From: SYOC01 sp964441775
GTDB lineage: Bacteria > Desulfobacterota > Binatia > Bin18
NCBI GenBank assembly: GCA_964441775.1
Contig: CAYTVL010000010.1
Location: 1-64,000, forward strand
DNA length: 64,000 nt
Reading direction: 5' to 3'
A program made the translations under genes and the position numbers. Positions within the stretch are counted from its first letter, which is position 1. The number at the start of each line of letters is the position of its first letter. Below the pieces are notes generated by a model. That model did no database searches and was not told the DNA's origin. It worked only from the letters and a program-made list of their open reading frames with translations. Positions 35,024 to 43,970 of the stretch are shown piece after piece.

Positions 35024-36345
35024 GAGTTCTCTCCTTCCGCCGATTCAACTTTTTCGATCTTGACTTTGGCGATGCGTCGACCATCCATCTCCACGATAGT
35101 GAAGCGGTAGCCTTCGTGCATGACGGTTTCGCCGCCGCGCGGAATGCGTTCGAGGCGAGCGAGGAGGAGCCCGGCGATGGTGCGATAGGCGTTGGTTTCT
35201 TTGAGCGGCAGTTGATGCTCGCTGGCAAGGTCGCTGAGCAACACGCCGCCTTCCACCAGCAACACGCCTTCGGTGAGCTCTTGGATCGGCTGTTCTTCCT
35301 CCACGTCAAATTCATCGCGAATCTCGCCCACGATCTCTTCTAAAATATCTTCCACCGTGGCCACCCCAATCACCGTGCCGAATTCGTTGACCACCACCGC
35401 CATGTAGGAACGCCGCACCTGAAGGTCCCTGAGGAGATGGCTGATCTGCATGGAGTCTGGAACAAAGTAGACTGGATGCAAGAAAGCGCGCAGTTGCGCA
35501 CCAGCGCCTTGTTCTTGGGCGCGCAGCAACTCCTTGATATGCACGATGCCGATGATGCGCTCCAGATCTTCTTCATACACCGGCATGCGCGAGAATCCAT
35601 TGGCGATCATCTCACGCAGGGCGTCCGCGCATGGCGTGTTGGCTTCAAGCGCGTGGATCTCCGTGCGCGGCGTCATGATTTCGCGCACGGACGTATCGGC
35701 GAAGTCGAAGACGCTGTGGATAAACTCCTTTTCAGTGTCGTCGAACACGCCTTTCTCGGCGCCTTCGCGGATCATGTATTTGACTTCCTCCTCTGAGATG
35801 AGTGCTTCGGTCGAGCGAGCGTTGCTGCCGGTAAGGAAGAGCAAGGCGTTCGATGAAGCAGTGAGGATTTTGACTACCAAGGAAAAACTGCGCGAGAAGA
35901 AATCGAGTGGCCGCGCGACCGCACAGGCGATGCGCTCAGGATACCGCAACGCGAGGGTTTTGGGGACGAGTTCGCCGAGGACCAGCGACAAGTATGAAAT
36001 GATGATCACGATCAGGCTCAATGCTAGGAATTCTCCCCACTCGTGCAGAAAGGCGATCTCGCTTTGTTGAAAGTAGGGTTTGAGGAACTCGATGGCCGAT
36101 GCGCCTCCTACCGCCGACGCGAGCGAGCTGACGACGGTCATGCCGATTTGCACGGTTGCTAAGAAACGGTCTGAATCGTCCTTGAGTCGCCCTACGACTT
36201 TGGCGGCTGGGCATCCTTCTTCGATCAGTTGATCGATGCGGCTGCGGCGCACCGATACGATGGAGATTTCCGCGCCAGCAAAAAAGCCGTTTGCGATCAG
36301 TAATACGAGAATCAGTCCGGCGTTGAACCAAAATTCACTTGCCAT
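35020..36345 (-). CDS. CNNM/CorC-family transporter-like protein
   Basis: A 441-residue hemolysin-C/CorC family membrane protein: an N-terminal CNNM domain with several membrane helices (~8-28 LILVLLIANGFFAGAEI, ~62-80, ~100-130 with LVLGELVPKTLALRYPE), a CBS pair (REIMTPRTEIHAL, RMPVYEEDLERIIGIVHIK, YMAVVVNEFGTVIGVATVED) and a C-terminal transporter-associated domain. Such proteins take part in magnesium/cobalt export or membrane tolerance. It is first in an operon with the GFA gene and divergent from uvrA. Confidence 0.87.
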   Translation of the reverse strand: MASEFWFNAGLILVLLIANGFFAGAEISIVSVRRSRIDQLIEEGCPAAKVVGRLKDDSDRFLATVQIGMTVVSSLASAVGGASAIEFLKPYFQQSEIAFLHEWGEFLALSLIVIIISYLSLVLGELVPKTLALRYPERIACAVARPLDFFSRSFSLVVKILTASSNALLFLTGSNARSTEALISEEEVKYMIREGAEKGVFDDTEKEFIHSVFDFADTSVREIMTPRTEIHALEANTPCADALREMIANGFSRMPVYEEDLERIIGIVHIKELLRAQEQGAGAQLRAFLHPVYFVPDSMQISHLLRDLQVRRSYMAVVVNEFGTVIGVATVEDILEEIVGEIRDEFDVEEEQPIQELTEGVLLVEGGVLLSDLASEHQLPLKETNAYRTIAGLLLARLERIPRGGETVMHEGYRFTIVEMDGRRIAKVKIEKVESAEGENS

Positions 36346-36413
36346 GCCGGGGCCTCCTTCCCCTCGGCTACTCTACCACACTGATGAGTCGGACTCATGG
36401 GCGCCGATGGAAG

Positions 36414-36478
36414 GAGTCATCAAGTCGTCAGGTCATCAAGTCATTCGAGCAATGGCTCAAGCTCTCAATGACTCAATC
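36414..36478. repeat. GTCATCAAG / AATGGCTCAAG micro-repeats upstream of uvrA
   Basis: Imperfect tandem units of seven to eight bases (GTCATCA, CTCAAGCT, CTCAATGA) lie in the uvrA upstream region. The part GCAATGGCTCAA-CTCTCAAT is shared with the palindromic insertion at 27055-27125. Confidence 0.55.
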
Positions 36479-36560
36479 CTTTGCTTACTGTGAGCGCTCC
36501 CTTTGCCTCACTCGTCGAAAGCTGATAGCTGACTGGAAGAGCTTAGGGTGGAGGCGAAGG

Positions 36561-39500
36561 TTGAGCAAAAACGGCACACACAACAGCGGCATTATTGTTA
36601 CCGGCGCGCGACAAAACAACCTCAAAAACATCGATGTGACTATCCCTTTCAATCAACTCACGGTCGTGACGGGTGTGAGTGGGTCGGGGAAGTCGAGCCT
36701 GGCGTTTGACATTTTGTACGCCGAGGGCCAGCGGCGGTACGTGGAAAGTTTCTCGGCGTATGCGCGGCAGTTTCTTGATCGTATGGATAAGCCCAACGTC
36801 GAGAAAATCGAGGGGATTCTTCCGGCCATTGCGATCGACCAGAACCGCCCGGTGCGAACGTCGCGCTCGACGGTGGGCACCATGACCGAGCTGCACGATC
36901 ATCTCAAATTGTTATTCGCGAAGATCGGCGTGCTCTATTGTCGCCAATGTAGACAAACGGTAGGGCGCGATTCGGCTGAGTCCGTGTTTCGTAAGCTTTC
37001 GGCGACGCAGCCCGAAGGGATGCGCTTTCTGGTGACGTTCGCGGTGTCCGCCCCGGCCTCACTGCCGTGGTCGGAGGTGCGCGACGGGTTGATGCACTCT
37101 GGGTTCCATCGTCTCGTTCTCAATGGCGCCGTGCTCGACATTCAGGACCTTAACGAGCGCCCGACTGCTGGGCAGGATCACTTCACTGTGCTGGTGGATC
37201 GTTTGGCCCTCAATCCCCGCTCGAAGAAACGTATCCACGACTCCTTCGAGCAGGCGTTTCATTATGGCAAAGGGCGGCTCACGCTCATCTTCCCCGATGC
37301 TGGCAACGTCGAGCAACCGTTCTCCAACCAGCTCGAATGCGCGGCGTGTCGCATTGTCTACAAAGAACCGGTTCCCAACTTGTTCTCGTTCAATAGTCCG
37401 CTAGGCGCGTGTGAGAGCTGTCGTGGCTTTGGTCGGACGATCGATCTGGACTTAGACTTGGTGATTCCCGACCCCACTCTCTCGGTCAAGGATGGCGCGA
37501 TTAAACCCTGGCGTATTAAGGCCGCGCAGTGGGAGAGGCGTGAACTACTAGCGTTTTGTCAAAAGCAAAAGATCAGTATCACCATGCCGTGGCAGCGCCT
37601 CGATGAAGCGCAGCGGAACCTCATCATTGAAGGCGACGGCGAGTACTACGGGGTGCGCGGCTGGTTTCGCTGGTTGGAAACAAAAACCTACAAGATGCAC
37701 GTGCGCGTCTTTCTCGCGCGCTATCGCGGTTATTTTCCTTGCGAGACGTGCCACGGGGCGCGCTTGAAACCCGAGGGGCTGCTCTATCGCGTAGGTGGGA
37801 AGACATTGGCGGATATTAACCAGCTCAGCGTGGGCGATTGTTATGCGTTCTTTCGCGATCTGCACTTGAGTGCTTTTCAAGATCAAGTGGCGCACCTCAT
37901 CCTCGAAGAAATCCGTAAACGCCTGCGCTATCTCGTGGAAGTTGGCGTGGAGTATCTGACGCTTGATCGTCAGTCACGCACCCTCTCCGGCGGCGAGCTG
38001 GAGAGGGTAGACTTGACCACGGCGATTGGGTCGTCTCTTGTCAACACGTTATATATCCTCGATGAACCGTCGATCGGGTTGCACCCGCGCGATAGTCACC
38101 GGTTAGTACGCATCTTGCAAGGGCTGCGCGATAACGGCAACACCGTCGTTGTCGTGGAGCATGATCCTGAGATCATCAAAGAGGCGGACAACATTCTCGA
38201 CATGGGTCCGTTTGCCGGTGAAAAAGGCGGAACCGTAGTGTACTGCGGTCCCTACGAGAAGATTCTGAAGGACACACACTCGCTGACCGGCAAGTATCTG
38301 TCAGGCCGTATGGAAATCCCTGTGCCGCAGCGGCGCCGCACCCCGCGCCCCGGTCAGAGCCTTGTCATACGCGGCGCGACCACGAACAATCTCAAGGATA
38401 TCGACGTGGAGATTCCGCTGGGCTGCATGGTGTGCATCACCGGCGTGTCCGGTTCGGGGAAGTCGACGTTGGTCGAAGAAGTATTGTATCGCGGTCTCAA
38501 GAAACGCCGGGGTGAATCCGTTGGTATTCCCGGCGCATGCCGCGACATCAGTGGCTGGGAGCAACTTGCCGATGTCATTTTTGTTGACCAGGCTCCCATC
38601 GGCACGACGCCGCGCGCCAACTTACTTACGTATACCAAAGCGTTTGAACCGTTGCGCCGTTTATTGGCGGACACCGAAATCGCGCGGCTGCGCGGCTACA
38701 TTCCAGGGACCTTCTCCTTTAATGTCGAAGGCGGACGCTGCGAAACTTGCAAAGGCGAAGGCTTTGAAAAAGTCGAGATGCAGTTTCTTTCAGACGTATA
38801 CGTGCCGTGCCCCGAATGCCACGGCAAGCGCTTTCGTGCGGAAGTGTTGGAGGTGACGTATCGCGGCAAGAACCTGACTCAGATCATGGACCTCACGGTT
38901 TCCGAAGCCCTGTCGTTCTTTGCCGAGCAAGTCGAGGTCGTCAGACGTTTGACCCCGTTGGCAGCGGTGGGCCTCGATTACATGCGTTTGGGACAACCGT
39001 TGACGACCCTCTCAGGCGGTGAGGCGCAGCGACTCAAGCTGGCGGCGCATATTGGGATGGAGAAGTCTGCTCATGAACTCTCTTCTCCCCCCTCTCAGAA
39101 AGGGGGGGAGACGGCGAAGGGCACGCTGTTCATCTTCGACGAGCCCACCACCGGTCTGCATTTTTCGGACATTCAAAAGCTCTTGACTGCGTTTAATCAC
39201 CTGGTCGAGCGTGGTCACTCAGTGCTCATCATCGAACACAATCTGGAAGTCATCAAATGTGCTGACTATCTGATCGACCTCGGTCCCGAAGGTGGAGACG
39301 GCGGCGGACGAGTGATCGCCACCGGGACGCCCGAGGAAGTTGCGCAAGTGCGAGGGTCGCATACGGGACGGTATCTGGCGCAGGCTTTAGGTTCAACGTT
39401 CAACGTTCAACGTTCAACCTCGAAAAATCAAAAAGCAAAAGGCAAGAAGCAAAAGGCAAAAATATCTCTAGCACCCAGCACCCAGCACCCAGGGCTTAAC

Positions 39501-42251
39501 CATGCTATCTCTGTCGTTGGCGCGAAGGAACACAACCTCCAGAACGTTTCTGTCGATATTCCACGCGATGAAATGGTGGTGGTGACGGGATTGTCCGGTT
39601 CGGGAAAATCCACGCTAGTTTTTGACATTGTCTATGCGGAAGGGCAACGTCGCTACATTGATAGTCTGTCCTCTTACTCACGCCAATTCATTAAAGTCAT
39701 GGCGAGGCCCAACGTTGACCTGCTGACCGGAATTCCTCCAACGGTAGCGATCGAACAACGTATGAGCCGGGGCGGGCGTAACTCAACGGTTGCTACGGTC
39801 ACGGAGATTTACCACTACCTGCGATTGCTCTACGCCAAGGCTGGGGTGCAGCACTGCGTCAATTGTGGACAACCGCTATCGGTGCAAAGCCGCAGTCAGA
39901 TTCTCGACCGCATCCGCGAAAACTTTCACGGTCAGCAGGCGGCGTTTCTCGCCCCGGTCATACGTGGTCGCAAGGGATTTCATAAAGATGTACTAGCGGG
40001 CGCGCGGAAGTTGGGATTCAAACAGGCGCGCATCGACGGTCAGATGTCGTTGATTACGCAAGGCATGAGCCTCGCGCGTTTCAAGGAGCACGATATCGAG
40101 ATTATGGTGGGCCAGACCCTGGTCAACGGCGCCACCCAGGAGCTGGAGACGCTGCTCGGCTCCGCGTTACGCGTCGGAAACGGCGCCGTGCAACTGGCGG
40201 GTGAAGGTGAAGAACGCACCTACAGCGAGAAGCTCTTCTGCGCGTCTTGTGGTCTCGGCTACGAGTTACTTGATCCACGTTTGTTTTCGTTCAACAGCCG
40301 TCAGGGCGCCTGTCCTGAGTGTACGGGGCTCGGCTCCCGCTGGGAATTTGATCCGGCTTTGGTTGTGCCGGACCGGACGAAGTCGCTTGACGATGACGCC
40401 TTATTGCCGTTGGCGAAACCGGAGTTCAAACGCGCCCACACCAAGTTGCTGCGCGAGCTGAAAAAGAAGGGCGTGCCGCTCACTCGTCCGTTTGCGGAAC
40501 TGAGTCACGAACAACAACAACTTGTTTTCGTCGGCGATGGGAAAACCGTGTCGGGCGCTTTTACTATCCTGAACGATGCGCTGACCGCCAGCGAAGGCGC
40601 TGATGAGTCGCTCTATCCCGCGCAATTCTTGACCGAGGTTCCGTGTCCCACGTGTAAGGGGGCGCGGCTCAACGCCCGCGCACGAGCGGTGCGGGTGTCC
40701 GGCAAGGGCATTTGGGAAGTGACCGCGTTATCGGCGGCGGATTGTCTGGAGCACATGGCGTCGTTACCGCTGAATGACCGAGACACGTTGATCGCCGAGC
40801 CGATTCTCAAAGAGATCGTGCCCCGCCTATCGTTCCTCAAAGAGGTCGGTTTGTCCTACCTGACGTTGAATCGGCGCGCGGACACCCTCTCGGGCGGCGA
40901 GGCGCAACGCATTCGACTGGCGGCGCAGCTCGGCTCGAATTTGCGCGGCGTCTGTTACATTCTTGATGAACCGACGATCGGCCTGCATCCGCGTGACAAC
41001 ACGCGACTCATTCACACGCTCCGCAATCTGCAACAACGCGGCAACACCGTGCTGGTGGTAGAGCACGACGAGCAAACCATACAGAGCGCGGACATCGTGC
41101 TTGATCTTGGTCCCGGCGCCGGCGTGCATGGCGGCAAAGTGATTGCGATGGGCTCGCCGCGCGAGCTGCGTCGGGACCCGAACTCCGTGACCGGTCGGTT
41201 TTTAGATTCCGCTCATCCGCGTCTTGGTCCATTACGTCCTTTGGAGAATCGGCCACGCTTGTCGATCATCGGCGCTCGTGAACATAACCTACGTGATGTT
41301 GATGTGCAGATTCCGGTTGGGACCTGGACCTGTGTGACTGGCGTCTCCGGCTCGGGCAAGAGTTCACTTGTGCAAGAAGTTTTGGTGAAGGGACTCAAGA
41401 AGAAACTTGGTCTATTCGCTGGACGTGCGGGGCTCCATGAACGCATCGACGGCGCCGAGCCGATTGAACGCGTGGTCGAAGTCGATCAGACGCCGATCGG
41501 CAAGACGCCGCGTTCCGTGCCGGCTTCGTACGTTGGGTTCTGGGATGAGATGCGCAAACTCTTTGCCCTGTTGCCGGACGCGCGCACGCGCGGTTATCAG
41601 CCGGGCCGCTTTTCGTTCAACGTCAAAGGCGGACGTTGTGAAGCCTGCGCCGGTCAAGGTGAGATTAAGATGGAGATGAGTTTCTTGCCCGACGTGTATG
41701 TGGCGTGCGAAGTCTGCGATGGAAAACGCTACAACGAAGAGACGCTGGAAGTGGCGTACAACGGGAAGCATATCGCTGACGTACTCAAGATGACGATTGA
41801 AGAAGCCGCGACGTTCTTTCACGGTGTGCCGAAGATCGCACGCCCCTTGCGGCTGCTGGATGACATTGGCATGGGCTACATCACCCTTGGGCAAGCCAGC
41901 AACACCCTGTCCGGCGGCGAGGCGCAGCGCATAAAACTGGCGTATGAGCTGGCGAAAGAGTCGCGCGGGAAAACCCTCTATGTGTTAGACGAACCCACCA
42001 CCGGACTGCATTTTGCAGATATCGAAAAGCTGATCCGCACTCTGCATCTGCTTATTGACAAAGGTAATACCGTAGTGACGATCGAGCATAATCTTGACAT
42101 CGTTAAAGAAGCGGACTACGTGATTGATCTAGGGCCGGAAGGCGGAGCAGGAGGTGGACAAATTGTCGCGTGTGGGTCGCCGGAGGAACTCATGAAAAAC
42201 GGCAAGCATTCCTACACGGCGCAATGCTTGAAGGAATATTTGCAAATATAG
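36561..42251 (+). CDS. uvrA: Tandem double UvrA with four ATPase cassettes
   Basis: At about 1896 residues this is twice normal UvrA. TTG 36561 is preferred, with GGAGGCGAAGG immediately upstream and the UvrA fold starting soon after; the frame extends back to 36339. Each half has two ABC modules: Walker A near residues 37, 627, 1009 and 1593 (GVSGSGKSS/T, GLSGSGKST), LSGGE near 473, 816, 1442 and 1782, and DEP(S/T) Walker B after each. Both halves keep the zinc modules (CETCKGEG...CPECHGKR; CEACAGQG...CEVCDGKR). The second half is closer to canonical UvrA, which locates DNA damage for UvrB/UvrC. Repeat-derived peptides occur near residues 838-852 (HELSSPPSQKGGETAK) and as the 943-981 linker between halves. 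Confidence 0.9.
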   Translation: MSKNGTHNSGIIVTGARQNNLKNIDVTIPFNQLTVVTGVSGSGKSSLAFDILYAEGQRRYVESFSAYARQFLDRMDKPNVEKIEGILPAIAIDQNRPVRTSRSTVGTMTELHDHLKLLFAKIGVLYCRQCRQTVGRDSAESVFRKLSATQPEGMRFLVTFAVSAPASLPWSEVRDGLMHSGFHRLVLNGAVLDIQDLNERPTAGQDHFTVLVDRLALNPRSKKRIHDSFEQAFHYGKGRLTLIFPDAGNVEQPFSNQLECAACRIVYKEPVPNLFSFNSPLGACESCRGFGRTIDLDLDLVIPDPTLSVKDGAIKPWRIKAAQWERRELLAFCQKQKISITMPWQRLDEAQRNLIIEGDGEYYGVRGWFRWLETKTYKMHVRVFLARYRGYFPCETCHGARLKPEGLLYRVGGKTLADINQLSVGDCYAFFRDLHLSAFQDQVAHLILEEIRKRLRYLVEVGVEYLTLDRQSRTLSGGELERVDLTTAIGSSLVNTLYILDEPSIGLHPRDSHRLVRILQGLRDNGNTVVVVEHDPEIIKEADNILDMGPFAGEKGGTVVYCGPYEKILKDTHSLTGKYLSGRMEIPVPQRRRTPRPGQSLVIRGATTNNLKDIDVEIPLGCMVCITGVSGSGKSTLVEEVLYRGLKKRRGESVGIPGACRDISGWEQLADVIFVDQAPIGTTPRANLLTYTKAFEPLRRLLADTEIARLRGYIPGTFSFNVEGGRCETCKGEGFEKVEMQFLSDVYVPCPECHGKRFRAEVLEVTYRGKNLTQIMDLTVSEALSFFAEQVEVVRRLTPLAAVGLDYMRLGQPLTTLSGGEAQRLKLAAHIGMEKSAHELSSPPSQKGGETAKGTLFIFDEPTTGLHFSDIQKLLTAFNHLVERGHSVLIIEHNLEVIKCADYLIDLGPEGGDGGGRVIATGTPEEVAQVRGSHTGRYLAQALGSTFNVQRSTSKNQKAKGKKQKAKISLAPSTQHPGLNHAISVVGAKEHNLQNVSVDIPRDEMVVVTGLSGSGKSTLVFDIVYAEGQRRYIDSLSSYSRQFIKVMARPNVDLLTGIPPTVAIEQRMSRGGRNSTVATVTEIYHYLRLLYAKAGVQHCVNCGQPLSVQSRSQILDRIRENFHGQQAAFLAPVIRGRKGFHKDVLAGARKLGFKQARIDGQMSLITQGMSLARFKEHDIEIMVGQTLVNGATQELETLLGSALRVGNGAVQLAGEGEERTYSEKLFCASCGLGYELLDPRLFSFNSRQGACPECTGLGSRWEFDPALVVPDRTKSLDDDALLPLAKPEFKRAHTKLLRELKKKGVPLTRPFAELSHEQQQLVFVGDGKTVSGAFTILNDALTASEGADESLYPAQFLTEVPCPTCKGARLNARARAVRVSGKGIWEVTALSAADCLEHMASLPLNDRDTLIAEPILKEIVPRLSFLKEVGLSYLTLNRRADTLSGGEAQRIRLAAQLGSNLRGVCYILDEPTIGLHPRDNTRLIHTLRNLQQRGNTVLVVEHDEQTIQSADIVLDLGPGAGVHGGKVIAMGSPRELRRDPNSVTGRFLDSAHPRLGPLRPLENRPRLSIIGAREHNLRDVDVQIPVGTWTCVTGVSGSGKSSLVQEVLVKGLKKKLGLFAGRAGLHERIDGAEPIERVVEVDQTPIGKTPRSVPASYVGFWDEMRKLFALLPDARTRGYQPGRFSFNVKGGRCEACAGQGEIKMEMSFLPDVYVACEVCDGKRYNEETLEVAYNGKHIADVLKMTIEEAATFFHGVPKIARPLRLLDDIGMGYITLGQASNTLSGGEAQRIKLAYELAKESRGKTLYVLDEPTTGLHFADIEKLIRTLHLLIDKGNTVVTIEHNLDIVKEADYVIDLGPEGGAGGGQIVACGSPEELMKNGKHSYTAQCLKEYLQI
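39081..39112. repeat. CTCCCCCC/GGGGGGGAG inverted repeat inside uvrA
   Basis: CTTCTCCCCCCTCT faces AGAAAGGGGGGGAG, resembling the core of the palindromic family at 23201-23289. It adds an in-frame Ser/Pro/Gly peptide just before a Walker B strand in the first UvrA half. Confidence 0.6.
39391..39493. repeat. Three heptamer arrays forming the UvrA linker
   Basis: Three period-7 arrays lie end to end: GTTCAAC units (39391-39419), CAAAAGG/CAAGAAG-type units (39423-39466) and CACCCAG units (39471-39493). They encode the low-complexity linker between the two UvrA halves. Confidence 0.85.
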
Positions 42252-42278
42252 TTGCCGCTCTTGCAGAAAGGACGAACG

Positions 42279-42560
42279 ATGACAGCTTTCAACGGACACG
42301 ATGCGAACTCTTCGACGCAAAACCTCGAACAAGAAGCTGAGGCCTGTTTTCTCAAAGCGATTGAAGTGTCTCGCCGACAGCAAGCAAAGTCTCTCGAACT
42401 GCGCGCGACCATGAGCCTAGCGCGTCTTTGGCAAAAACAAGGCAAAGGGGCCGAGGCTCGCGTGATGCTGGCGGAGATTTACGGATGGTTCACCGAGGGG
42501 TTTGATACGGCGGATTTGCAGGATGCGAAGGCGTTGTTGGAAGAGCTGGCTACCACCTGA
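42279..42560 (+). CDS. Free-standing TPR module
   Basis: A 93-residue helical protein from ATG 42279 (AAAGGACG upstream). Its core, AEACFLKAIEVSRRQQAKSL then LRATMSLARLWQKQGKG and GWFTEGFDTADLQDAKALLEEL, is nearly the same as the C-terminus of the giant cyclase/AAA/TPR regulator at 57921-61457. It therefore looks like a detached C-terminal TPR module. Whether it acts alone, in trans, or is a fragment is unknown. It follows uvrA by 28 bases on the same strand. Confidence 0.65.
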   Translation: MTAFNGHDANSSTQNLEQEAEACFLKAIEVSRRQQAKSLELRATMSLARLWQKQGKGAEARVMLAEIYGWFTEGFDTADLQDAKALLEELATT

Positions 42561-43002
42561 CTGTCTCGGGCCTTCCTTTGTAAAGAGAGCGAACAAACGC
42601 GATCAGTTTCCAGACCTGGTCGTCGGTCAGCAAAGTTTTGAAGGGCGGCATGGTGCCTTTGCCTTCTTTGATTTGTGTTTGTAGATTGGCGTCGGAACCA
42701 TCGCCGGTTTGCCAGGCTTCATCAGTTAAGTTGGGACCCATACCGCCGCCGCCAGCCATGCCGTGGCAGGCGTAGCAGTTGAATTTTTTGTAGAGTTCTT
42801 GTCCTTCCGCTATTGCTTCCGGCTTGCCGGTGTAGGGATTCAGCTTCTGTGGGGCGGCTCCGTTCTGCTGAGCAAAGGCCAAGGCTGTTCCTATCAAGCT
42901 GAACGCTACTACGCTAAATACTAGGCGCTGAACAACGCAAGTATTCTGGTCAAATTTTTGTCCTTTGTCCTTTGCTTTTTGCCCTTTGCTTTTCATCCTC
43001 AT
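42550..43002 (-). CDS. xoxG: XoxG-like cytochrome c
   Basis: A 150-residue monohaem cytochrome c with haem site CYACHG and distal Met probably in KGTMPPFKTLL. A signal peptide (LVFSVVAFSLIGTALAFAQQ) sends it to the periplasm, where it would take electrons from the quinoprotein dehydrogenase. The N-terminus MRMKSKGQKAKDKGQK is encoded by a heptamer array and looks like a recent addition; a start further in is possible. It is last in the xoxF-J-G order, three bases after xoxJ. Confidence 0.83.
   Translation of the reverse strand: MRMKSKGQKAKDKGQKFDQNTCVVQRLVFSVVAFSLIGTALAFAQQNGAAPQKLNPYTGKPEAIAEGQELYKKFNCYACHGMAGGGGMGPNLTDEAWQTGDGSDANLQTQIKEGKGTMPPFKTLLTDDQVWKLIAFVRSLYKGRPETVRW
42953..42994. 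repeat. Heptamer array at the xoxG 5' end
   Basis: On the coding strand the units are AAAGGGC/AAAGGAC-like with period 7. They encode the Lys/Gly/Gln N-terminus before the signal peptide. Confidence 0.7.
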
Positions 43003-43005
43003 CTC

Positions 43006-43824
43006 TCAGTCCTGGATCAGCGGGACGCCGTAGTCTTCCAAAATTCTGTGGATCTCGGCGGTGTTTTTTTCTAATGCCTCATTAAGTTTCGCTTGCAGCG
43101 CAACGTCGCGTTTTCTCACACCAAGGGCAATGCGATACGTCAAGGGCAAATTAGGGGGACTTTCACCAGGGGGGACTGCGACAAGAGCAAGGGGTTTCTC
43201 TTGTCGCTTGGCAAAATAACCAGCGATCGGTCCCCAGACAATCGCGATTTCCACCTCTCCAGAGGCGACTGCTTGAATCAGCTTGCCAGGCGGACTGTCC
43301 TTTCCATAATCGCCGAAGACGCTATAGCCGACAACATTGTCAACAATTCCTTTTGACGCCAAGATATGTGCGGGCGGGCTGTTCGCGTAATCGTCGCCAA
43401 TAAGATGGACGCCGATTTTTACATGTCGAAGTTCAGGATCGTCAAACGAGGCAATCTGATGCCCTTCCGTTTTCGGGGTTACGAAAACGTAAGTTGAGCG
43501 GTAATACGGTCGTGTTGTCAGCAGTGAATTGACATCCGCCGGTATGCCCATCACGACATCGCAGACGCCTGCATTGAGGGTGCTGCGTAAAAACCCGCGA
43601 CGCTGAGGCCACCAGGTATATTGCAGATCACTGTGAAATTCCTGGGCGAGTAATTCAGCAATCTTGTTTTCAAAGCCTTCTTGTTTGCTGTTGGAAAAGG
43701 GGAGGTTGTTAGGATCGGCGCAGACACGGAAGGGGGTGGAGCTGCTTGGAGGATCAGCACTGACGGAGCCTACGGTCGTGAGGAGGGATATGACTAGCAG
43801 CAGAAGAAAAAATGCGCGGAGCAT
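43006..43824 (-). CDS. xoxJ: XoxJ-like periplasmic binding protein
   Basis: A 272-residue protein of the group of substrate-binding-like proteins that accompany quinoprotein alcohol dehydrogenases (MxaJ/XoxJ). A signal peptide (FFLLLLVISLLTTVGSVSA) precedes FRVCADPNNLPFSNSKQEGFENKIA, quoted in part, YTWWPQRRGFLRSTL, CDVVMGIP and VEIAIVWGPIAGYFA. XoxJ is thought to assist maturation or activation of XoxF. It lies between xoxF and xoxG on the same strand. Confidence 0.86.
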   Translation of the reverse strand: MLRAFFLLLLVISLLTTVGSVSADPPSSSTPFRVCADPNNLPFSNSKQEGFENKIAELLAQEFHSDLQYTWWPQRRGFLRSTLNAGVCDVVMGIPADVNSLLTTRPYYRSTYVFVTPKTEGHQIASFDDPELRHVKIGVHLIGDDYANSPPAHILASKGIVDNVVGYSVFGDYGKDSPPGKLIQAVASGEVEIAIVWGPIAGYFAKRQEKPLALVAVPPGESPPNLPLTYRIALGVRKRDVALQAKLNEALEKNTAEIHRILEDYGVPLIQD

Positions 43825-43851
43825 CGGTTTTGATATGGAGGGTAAGGAGTG

Positions 43852-43942
43852 GTCATTCTGAGGAGCGCTGCGACGAAGAATCTCGAAATGGTAGAGACAC
43901 CCGGAGATTCTTCGCTTCCACTTCGTTACAGCTCAGAATGAC
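43852..43942. repeat. GTCATTCTGAG...CTCAGAATGAC palindromic repeat
   Basis: GTCATTCTGAG-like and CTCAGAATGAC termini enclose a second inverted pair (GAAGAATCTC / GAGATTCTTC). The block sits between xoxF and xoxJ and could attenuate or stabilise the transcript. Confidence 0.75.
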
Positions 43943-43970
43943 ATTTCATTTCAGGTCGTGCGGCGCTTGC

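Noticed and set aside
39391..39493. Tandem repeats as a CRISPR array
   Set aside because: Units are only seven bases with no spacers, and they lie inside an open frame; no cas gene is present anywhere in the window.
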